Positions 1-6,258 of a stretch of DNA of 6,873 nucleotides are shown in pieces. How positions within the stretch are numbered: position 1 is the first letter of the stretch; each line of letters opens with the position of its first letter. The notes below the pieces were generated by a model that was not told the DNA's origin, did no database searches, and was given only the letters and a program-made list of their open reading frames with translations. Source of the stretch: Methanobrevibacter sp. UBA586 (GTDB taxonomy: Archaea; Methanobacteriota; Methanobacteria; Methanobacteriales; Methanobacteriaceae); assembly GCA_002496065.1 (NCBI GenBank), contig DAII01000118.1:1208-8080 (forward strand), in the 5' to 3' direction. Both the position numbers and the translations under genes were made by a program.

Positions 1-779
1 AATATTTTTTCAATTTCCACTCCGTTTATGAATTCCATTGTAATTAATTTTTTTCCACAGTAATCTGTGTAGGCCTTTGGAATGTGAATATATTTATTTT
101 TTCTGGAGTCATAGGCCAAATGTTCCATATTTCTTACTTCTTCTTGATAGTTCAATTCCTTTTTCATGGAACGTTTGAATTCATAGATTATGGCCGGAAA
201 ATTATATATTCTTGTTTTCTCGAAGTACTTGTCCATTTTATCTGCAAGAAATTCCATAATCTTTATGTCTGCTTCTATCATTTTTTCTATATTTGGCTTT
301 TGTACTTTAATTGCCACTTTTTCATCATTTTCAATTAATGTAGCTCTGTAAACTTGGCCTATTGAAGCAGACCCTACAGGATTTTCATCCAAATCCTTGT
401 AAACTTCATCTATTGGTCTTCCTAGTTGACTTTCAATAACCTCTTTCATTTCAGGAAATGGAGTAGCTGGAGTATTGTCTCTCAGTTTCTGAAATTCATT
501 TGCCATGTCCCATCCTACTAAATCTGGACGTGTACTTAGCATCTGCCCTAACTTGATGTATGCAGGCCCTAGTTCCTCTAATACTTTTCTTACTCGGATT
601 GGCACTGATTCATCAAATGCCATATCTTCCTCTTTGGCCTTATTATTTCTCATTAATGGAAACTTTTTGAGAAATGTGTTTTGCTCAATTACGTATCCGA
701 AGTCATTTTTTTTAAGAACTGCATATATCTGGTTTATTCTCTTTAGATATTCGTTTTTAGTACTAGGAATAATATTCAT
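1..779 (-). CDS. ABC1/AarF/UbiB-family atypical protein kinase, N-terminal 259 residues (3' end outside window)
   Basis: This is an atypical kinase-like protein of the ABC1/COQ8/UbiB family, seen as its first 259 residues; the family is usually about 500-560 residues. The family signature KxGQ is present as KLGQ at residues 76-79, followed by STRPDLV. The glycine-rich loop is replaced by the family's small-residue loop, [11 protein letters not shown] at about 136-146. The ATP-binding lysine is in VAIKVQKP (K158). [10 protein letters not shown] at about 208-217 and MEFINGV near 248-254 (hinge region) also fit. The start is the only one possible: ATG at 779, with an in-frame TAA six codons upstream. 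No Shine-Dalgarno motif precedes it, only a T8 run, which suggests a leaderless mRNA. Bacterial and mitochondrial members support ubiquinone synthesis through an ATPase/kinase activity. Methanogens of this type have no ubiquinone, so the role here is unknown, perhaps in isoprenoid lipid metabolism (inference). The C-terminal metal-binding motifs and any membrane helices lie beyond the window. Confidence 0.93.
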   Translation of the reverse strand, partial: MNIIPSTKNEYLKRINQIYAVLKKNDFGYVIEQNTFLKKFPLMRNNKAKEEDMAFDESVPIRVRKVLEELGPAYIKLGQMLSTRPDLVGWDMANEFQKLRDNTPATPFPEMKEVIESQLGRPIDEVYKDLDENPVGSASIGQVYRATLIENDEKVAIKVQKPNIEKMIEADIKIMEFLADKMDKYFEKTRIYNFPAIIYEFKRSMKKELNYQEEVRNMEHLAYDSRKNKYIHIPKAYTDYCGKKLITMEFINGVEIEKI

Positions 780-831
780 AAAAAAAAGTTGTAATTAGGT
801 AGTATTAATACTTTTCTTTAAAACTACCTAA
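780..831 (-). terminator. Hairpin plus T8 tract, candidate terminator of the MutS-like transcript
   Basis: A 9-bp perfect inverted repeat, TTAGGTAGT at 795-803 and ACTACCTAA at 823-831, has a 19-base loop and overlaps the MutS-like stop codon (TAG at 824-826). On the minus strand it is followed after 7 bases by eight consecutive T (787-780) directly before the UbiB ATG. Archaeal RNA polymerase can terminate at T tracts, with or without a hairpin. The stem is AT-rich and the loop long, so the T tract is the stronger part of the case. The same bases overlap the putative UbiB-like promoter. Confidence 0.4.
801..812 (-). promoter_or_regulatory. Candidate leaderless promoter of the UbiB-like gene, inside a 12-bp palindrome
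   Basis: On the minus strand, purine-rich AAAGAAAAG (BRE-like) is followed by TATTAATA. The TATA-like element is centred about 27 bases upstream of the ATG at 779, so transcription would begin at or next to the start codon. This agrees with the absence of a ribosome binding site. The element sits in the perfect palindrome AGTATTAATACT, which could also be a repressor half-site pair. The match to the archaeal TATA consensus is only moderate. Confidence 0.4.
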
Positions 832-1669
832 ATTTCTCCAAAATCCTGCCATATACTTGCTTTAAATCCTTATCAGATTTTTCATATATTCTTTTTAGAA
901 TTAATTCAGGTGTACTGTTTGCAAGAAAATGCATCTTTGGTGTTCTGTCTACAATTAGATTATTGTGCTCATCTAATCCCTTCGCTTCAATTCCATCTAC
1001 ACGAATGTCTGTATAGTTCATCAGTTCACGTGCCATGTGGGTTACTATTACACCATAGGAGTTGGTTTCTTTTATCATGTCTATAAATGTGGAAATTATC
1101 TTTACCGCAGCATCCAACTCAGTTATTCCTTCCAATTCGTCTAATAATACCAGTTTTTCACTGTTGGTGGTAACTATTGGAATAAACACATTAAGGAATG
1201 ATTCGAATGCTCCCGCATCAAGGGACCTTTTTTTGGAAAAATGATATATTTCATCCAATATTTTGACTTCAGCATAGTCTGCACTTACTGGAAGTCCCAT
1301 TTGGGCCATTATTGATATTTGTGTAAGTGTTTCAAGGAGTGTTGTTTTTCCTCCGCTGTTTGCCCCTGTAAGCAATGCAATATTTTCATCTTCTGTTAGC
1401 TTATAATTGATTTTCTGGATTCCGGGCTCTCCTTTTTTATCAGACAGTTCAAGGTGCAAAGCTCCTTCCAATTCAATGTTTTCTGTAAATATTGGTGCTG
1501 TCAGTTCATATTCGTATGCAAAGCTTCCCAATGTAAATTCGTAATCGAATTTTATGGTTTCATTTATTTCCTCTATTGCCTTTTCTTTAAGTGCATTCAA
1601 CTGTATGGCTGCACTTTTCTTGATGTCAAATATGTTATTTTCCTTTTTGGATGACTGCTCCAGACTCAC
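824..1669 (-). CDS. C-terminal MutS-type ATPase part of the MutS2-like protein (281 aa if begun at GTG)
   Basis: This segment holds the ABC-class ATPase domain of a MutS family protein. Walker A is GANSGGKT at residues 102-109 (K108), like the GPNxGGKT form of MutS2. The signature region SLDAGAFESFL is at 149-159. Walker B is KLVLLDE at 172-178 with catalytic E178, followed by LEGITELDAA (D-loop region). The switch histidine is H211 in VIVTHMAREL. All ATPase motifs look intact, so the break upstream is probably recent. The nominal start is GTG at 1669, eight codons after the premature TAA, but the start is doubtful: the purine run GAAAGG directly abuts the GTG with no spacer, and no nearby in-frame ATG exists. 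Translation after the stop would probably need reinitiation. There is no Smr nuclease domain at the C-terminus, as is usual in archaeal members. Confidence 0.8.
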   Translation of the reverse strand: MSLEQSSKKENNIFDIKKSAAIQLNALKEKAIEEINETIKFDYEFTLGSFAYEYELTAPIFTENIELEGALHLELSDKKGEPGIQKINYKLTEDENIALLTGANSGGKTTLLETLTQISIMAQMGLPVSADYAEVKILDEIYHFSKKRSLDAGAFESFLNVFIPIVTTNSEKLVLLDELEGITELDAAVKIISTFIDMIKETNSYGVIVTHMARELMNYTDIRVDGIEAKGLDEHNNLIVDRTPKMHFLANSTPELILKRIYEKSDKDLKQVYGRILEKFR

Positions 1670-1693
1670 CCTTTCAATTTCACTATCATCAAT

Positions 1694-1696
1694 TTA
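1694..1696 (-). other. In-frame TAA nonsense codon splitting the MutS2-like gene
   Basis: On the minus strand the frame reads AAA TAC CCT ATC TAA ATT GAT GAT, i.e. KYPI-stop-IDD. Upstream and downstream frames are identical and 24 bases separate the stop from the GTG used by the downstream open frame. TAA is not known to be recoded in archaea, unlike TAG (pyrrolysine) or TGA (selenocysteine). Confidence 0.9.
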
Positions 1697-2752
1697 GATA
1701 GGGTATTTTTTAATAAACGGATCAAAATCAAATCCGCAAGCGTCCTTAATTATAGCTTTTCTTTTACTTATGATTTCTTCAAATATTTTGTCTATTTTTG
1801 GAGGGAACTTATTATTTAATAAGTTAAGAATCTCATCTCCTTCAAGGTCAACCTCTTTTATGGCATTTTCTAATTCTTCATCCATATCTTTTTTAAGTGA
1901 ACTTACAATTTTTTCAATATCCACTTCGCTCTTATCTATTATATTTATTTCCTGAAGTATTGGGAATATCTCTCCTAAAACGGTTTCATTGTTTCTTATC
2001 TTTTGAATTTCATATACTCTTTTAAACAGTTCCTCATTTGTTGTAAAAAAGTTTATGATTTTCTCAGGAACCATCTCATAATCCTGTTCGTTGATGCTTA
2101 TCATAACAAGATTAGGCACTCCTTCAAAATCAAGAATTCCTTCACTGTAGATGTAAAATATCAAATCGTAGCTTAGGAGTTCCTCACTCATCATTGACAT
2201 TTCATTTGCTGTCATGATGGGATAGTATTGGTTAAGTCCCAAATCGGTCAGGTATGCATTGTCCTCTTCACTTTCAACCAATATCAGTTTACTTGCATCA
2301 TAAAGAGGTTTTGGTTTTTCTATCTCCTTTAGATTTTTCATCAATCCTCTTAATTTAACTATAGGGAGCTTGCTGACCATTTCCTTTGCATTCATAGAAA
2401 ATGCCAATTGGTCCAATATTGTTTTTTTATCTTTGGTTGGTGATAGGAGCAAAACCTTGTTCCTGGCATAGTCTGTGTTAGAGTATGCCAAAATCTTGTT
2501 TAATATGTCCTCGTATAGCTCCATTGCCCTTTCACTCTTTATAAAGTCTGATGGAGATCTATGTTTCATTTCCTTTATTATTTCTGCAGCTTTCTTTGGG
2601 CTTATACCTTCGATTTTAGCAATCTGGTCTATGCTTTCTTCTTCAACCACCTTTTGAAGGTTTTCCAAGCCACCTAAATTTTGAATTATCTTTTCTGACA
2701 TTTTATCGCCAATTCCTCTTATGTTTCGTAAAGTCCTTATATCTCCAGTCAT
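1694..2752 (-). CDS. N-terminal part of MutS2-like protein: helix-hairpin-helix and core region (352 aa, ends at premature TAA)
   Basis: The 352-residue N-terminal open frame starts at ATG 2752, chosen because a strong GGTGGGG ribosome binding site lies 6 bases upstream and a TATA box lies further up. Two helix-hairpin-helix motifs are visible: LRNIRGIGDKMSEKIIQNLG at about residues 8-27 and IAKIEGISPKKAAEIIKEM at about 43-61. Together they form an (HhH)2-like non-specific DNA-binding unit. The rest is mostly helical and charged, as expected of the MutS core/clamp region. Notable is an acidic, helix-rich stretch near 270-345 ending KKYPI at the stop. No ATPase motif lies in this part, so on its own it could bind DNA but not hydrolyse ATP. 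The frame continues after the TAA into the ATPase part at 1669-824. Confidence 0.85.
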   Translation of the reverse strand: MTGDIRTLRNIRGIGDKMSEKIIQNLGGLENLQKVVEEESIDQIAKIEGISPKKAAEIIKEMKHRSPSDFIKSERAMELYEDILNKILAYSNTDYARNKVLLLSPTKDKKTILDQLAFSMNAKEMVSKLPIVKLRGLMKNLKEIEKPKPLYDASKLILVESEEDNAYLTDLGLNQYYPIMTANEMSMMSEELLSYDLIFYIYSEGILDFEGVPNLVMISINEQDYEMVPEKIINFFTTNEELFKRVYEIQKIRNNETVLGEIFPILQEINIIDKSEVDIEKIVSSLKKDMDEELENAIKEVDLEGDEILNLLNNKFPPKIDKIFEEIISKRKAIIKDACGFDFDPFIKKYPI

Positions 2753-2758
2753 TTTCTA

Positions 2759-2765
2759 CCCCACC
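2759..2765 (-). promoter_or_regulatory. Shine-Dalgarno site of the MutS2-like gene
   Basis: GGTGGGG on the minus strand lies 6 bases before the ATG at 2752. It matches the GGTG core complementary to the archaeal 16S rRNA 3' end and fixes the start codon. Confidence 0.75.
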
Positions 2766-2790
2766 GTTGTTATTACATAATTGGTCTTTT

Positions 2791-2800
2791 ATTTATATAT
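2791..2800 (-). promoter_or_regulatory. TATA box of the MutS2-like gene
   Basis: ATATATAAAT on the minus strand is a close match to the archaeal TATA consensus (TTTATATA-like). The usual spacing predicts a transcript start near 2768-2772, giving a leader of about 18 bases that contains the GGTGGGG site. It lies in the 82-base gap after the U32 gene's stop (2835), so the MutS2-like gene has its own promoter rather than depending only on read-through. No convincing terminator for the U32 gene is seen in this gap; only a TTTT run near its start. Confidence 0.6.
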
Positions 2801-2834
2801 TCAAATTGTCAGAGAGCGGTTGAAAAGTATTATT

Positions 2835-5270
2835 TCAATAGTTTCCCAAAGTGTTTTTAGGTGAAATTTCCTTAAGTTGTTTTAGCTTGAAATCATCATT
2901 TTCAATGGCTGACCTGTAAATGTCAATCATCTTCAGATACTCAGGATTTTTCCACCTGCCATCAATTGAAAAGTTAACATAATTGATTGATTTTAAGTAT
3001 GGAATCTCCCCAAGTAGACACAACTCCTCATCATTCAATATTATCAGTTCTTCATTGGATAAATTTTCCTTGACTTGATATTCGTTTCCATTTAGGTCAA
3101 CAAGACAGGTTTCTCCAATGCTGTTTGGATTGATAGGTTTCGCTTCCCTTTTGCTGATTAGCTTGTTTCTTGTCTTCATCAGCTCCAAGGTTCCCTGAAC
3201 AAGAATCTCTATTTTTGAATTGTCCTTGGCATGTTTCATTATGTCCTCATAATCCTTTTTTGTAAGTTCAGGAGACAATGTGACAAGTTCATATTCCTTT
3301 AAACTGTTGATTGTTGCGGTATTGGTCACGTTCAATGAGTATGGTCCGTATTTGCCATTGAAATCTGGACTCATGATTGGAAGATTGATATCTTTCTTAT
3401 TAAGGATGCCCTTAACCTTGTTCAGGGTTTTTATGAGGCTGTCATGGGCAATATCTGGCCATTTCCATATCAGTTCATAATCTTTGTTTTTTCCAAGCTT
3501 TACAGCATTTTCAAGGAATGTCACCATGTAATTTACGTTCGGTTGCCTTTGATTGTAGTTGTAAATCAAATTTTTTTCAGGAGGTATTTCCAGATACACT
3601 CTCTCCACGTTTTCTATCATCTTCAGATGCTCAAGACTGTTTATATAAAAAGACAGACAGCATTTCTTTTCAATCCTTTCAGGTTTGCTTGGTTTATAGC
3701 TGATTTTTACTTTTTCGTTCTGGTAATACCTTTCAATGGATTGCTCTAGATTGGAGAGAAGCTTCCTTCTAATCTTGTTAAGTTCGCTGATTTGAATGAA
3801 TTTGTCTCCATCATAATTGATGTTTATATGATCTATCTTAAAGGGATAGTTGTCAAGTTTTGACAGCTGCTTTTTCACTGTTTCAGCATCAACAGCTCCT
3901 TTCAATGGAGTTTCAAATGGTACCTGACCTTTTACAGTCTCTGTAATCTTGCTGTTTTTCACTTTCACTGTTCCCTTAACAACAGGATAGCTGTTCTTTA
4001 CGGAAAATGTCAGGTTTAAATGACTCTTTATGTAACTTGCATAGTCATTTTCGATTTCCTTTGTTTTCTTGGATAGTCTGTTTCTTTTATTCAAGTAAAC
4101 TGAAGCACCTTCCAGATTGAAACTAACTTTCTTGTTGTGTTTTACCTGTTTCAAAATCAGTATTCGGTCTTTTCGGTTTGTGTCCTTAAGTGCCTTCACC
4201 TTGTTCTTTTTAAAGTGATTGAGTGTGGTTACAACTGGATTTTGAGAGATTTCGAATCCATATTTGTTGTTACCTTTAAGAATCAGTATTCCGTCACCCT
4301 TTTCCGGAATTGTCTTTATGCTGTCCTTAAGATTTATTGCAATCCTGTCTTTGTTGGCATTGTAAACAGTTCCCAATTCCAAACCAATATGTCCTGAATG
4401 TTTGCTTCTGGATGAATGTCTCTTGAACTGACCTTCGGTGAATCCTCTATTGAAAACAAGATTTATGTCCTCACTATCATGTTTTTTATGACTTTTTATC
4501 TTGTTTAAGGCCTTTCTGTATTCACTTATTACAATGGCAAGGTATTCCTTGTTCCTCATTCTCCCCTCTATCTTAATGCAATCAATTCCTAACTGTATGA
4601 TTTCATCTAGATAATCAAATAGGGACAAATCCTTTAATGAGAGGTAGTAATCGGTGCTCTTGGTGTCTGAAAGGGTGTATTTTTGTCTGCATGGCTGTGC
4701 ACATGATCCTCTGTTTCCGCTTCTTCCTCCTTTCATGCTGGAAAACAGACATTGTCCGGAATAGGAATAGCATAACGCTCCATGGGCAAATATCTCTAGT
4801 TCCATATTGGTATTGAGTTTTTTGATTTCGCTTCTGGTCATTTCACGGGGAAGCACAATTCTTTTGATTCCTTTCTTTTCAATGTAATCAAGCTTCAGCT
4901 GATTTTCAATGTTCATCTGTGTTGATCCATGAATTTCCAAATCTGGAATGTGTTGGTTTATTAAGTCAACCAATCCTAAATCCTGAATAAGTACTGCATC
5001 TACACCTATCTCATATAGGTTACCAAGATAGTAAAGCACATTTTCTATCTCATCCTCCTTAATTAATGTGTTTACAGTTACATAAACCTTGACATTATGT
5101 AGATGTGCAATACTTACTGCTTCTTTTATTTCATCTAAAGTAAAATTTTCAGCATATTTTCTAGCACCATAATCCTTGCCGGACAAATATACTGAACTGG
5201 CTCCAGCATTTATTGCAACCTTCAAATGGTCCATAGATCTTATGGGTGCAAGCAATTCAGGTAATTTCAT
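2835..5270 (-). CDS. U32-family [4Fe-4S] protein (RlhA/UbiU/TrhP-like) with DUF3656-like middle and degenerate second barrel, 811 aa
   Basis: An intact, probably cytoplasmic U32-family protein. Annotated as 'peptidase U32' in databases, the studied members are Fe-S enzymes of oxygen-independent hydroxylation: UbiU/UbiV (ubiquinone), TrhP (tRNA U34), RlhA (23S rRNA C2501). Residues 1-290 form the U32 barrel, opening LPELLAPIRSMDHLKVAINA. The family signature EIFAHGALCYSYSGQC is at 159-174 and RGSCAQPCR at 187-195. Conserved KIEGRMRN is at 233-240 and NRGFTEG at 274-280. C167, C174, C190 and C231 match the spacing of the four E. coli UbiU cluster ligands as I recall them; C194 is an alternative. 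Residues about 291-390 look beta-rich, about 415-515 resemble DUF3656, and about 536-790 resemble a second barrel lacking the Cys pair. ATG 5270 overlaps the upstream paralogue by 14 bases, with a purine run AAGGAAAGGG 9 bases upstream, so translational coupling is likely. Substrate unknown; RNA hydroxylation is the best inference from the RlhA-like middle domain. Confidence 0.92.
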   Translation of the reverse strand: MKLPELLAPIRSMDHLKVAINAGASSVYLSGKDYGARKYAENFTLDEIKEAVSIAHLHNVKVYVTVNTLIKEDEIENVLYYLGNLYEIGVDAVLIQDLGLVDLINQHIPDLEIHGSTQMNIENQLKLDYIEKKGIKRIVLPREMTRSEIKKLNTNMELEIFAHGALCYSYSGQCLFSSMKGGRSGNRGSCAQPCRQKYTLSDTKSTDYYLSLKDLSLFDYLDEIIQLGIDCIKIEGRMRNKEYLAIVISEYRKALNKIKSHKKHDSEDINLVFNRGFTEGQFKRHSSRSKHSGHIGLELGTVYNANKDRIAINLKDSIKTIPEKGDGILILKGNNKYGFEISQNPVVTTLNHFKKNKVKALKDTNRKDRILILKQVKHNKKVSFNLEGASVYLNKRNRLSKKTKEIENDYASYIKSHLNLTFSVKNSYPVVKGTVKVKNSKITETVKGQVPFETPLKGAVDAETVKKQLSKLDNYPFKIDHININYDGDKFIQISELNKIRRKLLSNLEQSIERYYQNEKVKISYKPSKPERIEKKCCLSFYINSLEHLKMIENVERVYLEIPPEKNLIYNYNQRQPNVNYMVTFLENAVKLGKNKDYELIWKWPDIAHDSLIKTLNKVKGILNKKDINLPIMSPDFNGKYGPYSLNVTNTATINSLKEYELVTLSPELTKKDYEDIMKHAKDNSKIEILVQGTLELMKTRNKLISKREAKPINPNSIGETCLVDLNGNEYQVKENLSNEELIILNDEELCLLGEIPYLKSINYVNFSIDGRWKNPEYLKMIDIYRSAIENDDFKLKQLKEISPKNTLGNY

Positions 5271-6024
5271 TTTTATTTTCCCTTTCCTTATCTTCGTGAA
5301 GTCTTCCTTCTATATAGTTTCCCTTATTGATGTAGGAATGTGACAAGTCCATAATGTTGTATTTGAACTTGGCCAACTCCTCATCATCTCTGCCCTTCAA
5401 TGCCTCATTATAATATGAAACAATCTGTTTGGCATAGTTTTCATTTGAATACCTGCAGTCAATAATCAGGCTGTCAAGGCCAAGTGTCATTATGTCATTC
5501 ATTTCCTCAATCAGACAAAGGCAGTCCTTATTTGCAATATGGCTGTATCTGTTGTAGTCAAAGGAAACCTTATACTTGAATTTTTTCCTTTTTTTATCTT
5601 CCAATATTGCATAGTCCTTATTATTTGAAATTATAAAGTCCTTACCGTCATTTAAATTGGAGAAGTCATCCTTGCTGACTATAACTTCAAGATTTCCGTT
5701 TACAATCATTTCCAAATCGACATTCTCACATTCATTTTTCCTGATAAGTTCACGAATTTCCTCCCCTGATAATTCGGGAGATATGATAAGTCCATTAAAT
5801 CCGGATTCAGCCAGACTTTTAATTGAGAAACTGTTCCAGACATTGAGGTTCTGATTTCCATATATTGGGCATTCGAAAAGTTTTCTAATTGCTGGGAAGT
5901 CTCCCATTACGGATATTATGATTCCTTTGTTTTCAAGATTTCTGACAATTTCACTGCATTTGACCGCATCATCTTCACTTAAGAATGTAGCTAAAACCCA
6001 TACCAGTTCACTTTGAGGGACCAT
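5257..6024 (-). CDS. U32-family protein fragment downstream of the premature TGA: degenerate second barrel (255 aa if begun at ATG 6024)
   Basis: This is the C-terminal barrel-like part of the broken U32 gene. The first in-frame ATG after the TGA is at 6024, but 77 codons before it (VKATRKRLHAF ... EYLEKAAL) also read as protein related to the neighbour, so 6024 is an internal methionine and not the native start. Remnants of U32 motifs can be recognised: IVNGNLEVIVSKDDF stands where the first barrel of the neighbour has FAHGALCYSYSGQC, with Glu and Asp in place of the two cluster Cys. LIIDCRYSNENYAKQIVSYY corresponds to KIEGRMRNKEYLAIVISEY, and NKGNYIEGRL to NRGFTEGQF. The fragment ends with a charged tail (KERENKNEIT) overlapping the next gene by 14 bases. 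By itself it has no Fe-S site; a structural or pairing role is the likeliest original function. Confidence 0.75.
   Translation of the reverse strand: MVPQSELVWVLATFLSEDDAVKCSEIVRNLENKGIIISVMGDFPAIRKLFECPIYGNQNLNVWNSFSIKSLAESGFNGLIISPELSGEEIRELIRKNECENVDLEMIVNGNLEVIVSKDDFSNLNDGKDFIISNNKDYAILEDKKRKKFKYKVSFDYNRYSHIANKDCLCLIEEMNDIMTLGLDSLIIDCRYSNENYAKQIVSYYNEALKGRDDEELAKFKYNIMDLSHSYINKGNYIEGRLHEDKERENKNEIT
5280..5289 (-). promoter_or_regulatory. Purine-rich ribosome binding site of the 811-residue U32 gene
   Basis: AAGGAAAGGG lies inside the end of the upstream gene, 9 bases before ATG 5270. It is weaker than the GGTG site used by the MutS2-like gene, consistent with coupling to translation of the overlapping upstream gene. 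Confidence 0.45.
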
Positions 6025-6255
6025 AAGTGCTGCCTTTTCAAGATACTCTTCTATGTTATTGAAGTAGTCCTCAGGATTGCTGTAAAGGTAGTTTCCATCA
6101 AAATAGACTCTTCGAAAATCAAATCCTGAAATTGAATTAAGAACTTCAAGGTCATCAACAAAAACGGAAAGCTTAGGATGTTTGCTGATGTTTGGATTTT
6201 CATAGGCCTTATATTCGTCAACAAATGCATGTAATCTTTTTCTTGTTGCCTTAAC

Positions 6256-6258
6256 TCA
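6256..6258 (-). other. In-frame TGA nonsense codon splitting the upstream U32 gene
   Basis: The minus strand reads CCA ACC AAA AAG TGA GTT AAG GCA, i.e. PTKK-stop-VKA, and the frame continues for 332 more sense codons. The frame does not shift. The aligned position in the paralogue is not a Cys, and no reason to expect selenocysteine is seen, so recoding is unlikely. Confidence 0.9.

Larger units (their letters stand above)
824..2752 (-). pseudogene. Archaeal MutS2-like DNA-binding ATPase, whole reading frame interrupted by one in-frame TAA
   Basis: Reading 2752 to 824 in one frame gives 352 residues, a TAA at 1694-1696, eight more sense codons (IDDSEIER), then the 281-residue ATPase part; 641 residues plus one internal stop. 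The order HhH DNA-binding N-terminus, helical middle, MutS-type ATPase C-terminus, with no Smr domain, is that of archaeal MutS2-like proteins (COG1193 type). Such proteins are about this length in one piece as I recall, so the two parts are best read as one broken gene. The frame is unchanged across the stop, so one base substitution explains the break, for example TAT/TAC (Tyr) or CAA/GAA/AAA to TAA. If real, the mutation separates DNA binding from the ATPase. Sequencing error is the main alternative. The family's role is uncertain: recombination or branched-DNA handling rather than classical mismatch repair. Confidence 0.75.

Noticed and set aside
84..338. 84-residue plus-strand open frame, rich in Phe
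   Set aside because: It lies antisense to the well-supported UbiB-like gene; its composition (Phe, Ile, Tyr, His) is what an AT-rich antisense frame gives.
505..798. 97-residue plus-strand open frame
   Set aside because: Antisense to the conserved KLGQ region of the UbiB-like gene, with no homology recognised and no ribosome binding site supporting it.
1667..1669. GTG at 1669 as the native start of an independent ATPase gene
   Set aside because: The ribosome-binding-like purines abut the GTG with no spacer, and the eight codons back to the TAA read in frame with the upstream half; a broken single gene is simpler.
1694..1696. Stop codon recoded as pyrrolysine
   Set aside because: Pyrrolysine uses TAG; this codon is TAA.
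3444..3749. 101-residue plus-strand open frame inside the U32 gene
   Set aside because: Antisense shadow of a conserved coding region; no family or motif recognised.
6256..6258. TGA read as selenocysteine
   Set aside because: The aligned residues in the paralogue are not Cys or near the Fe-S site, U32 proteins are not known selenoproteins, and no SECIS-like element was identified.
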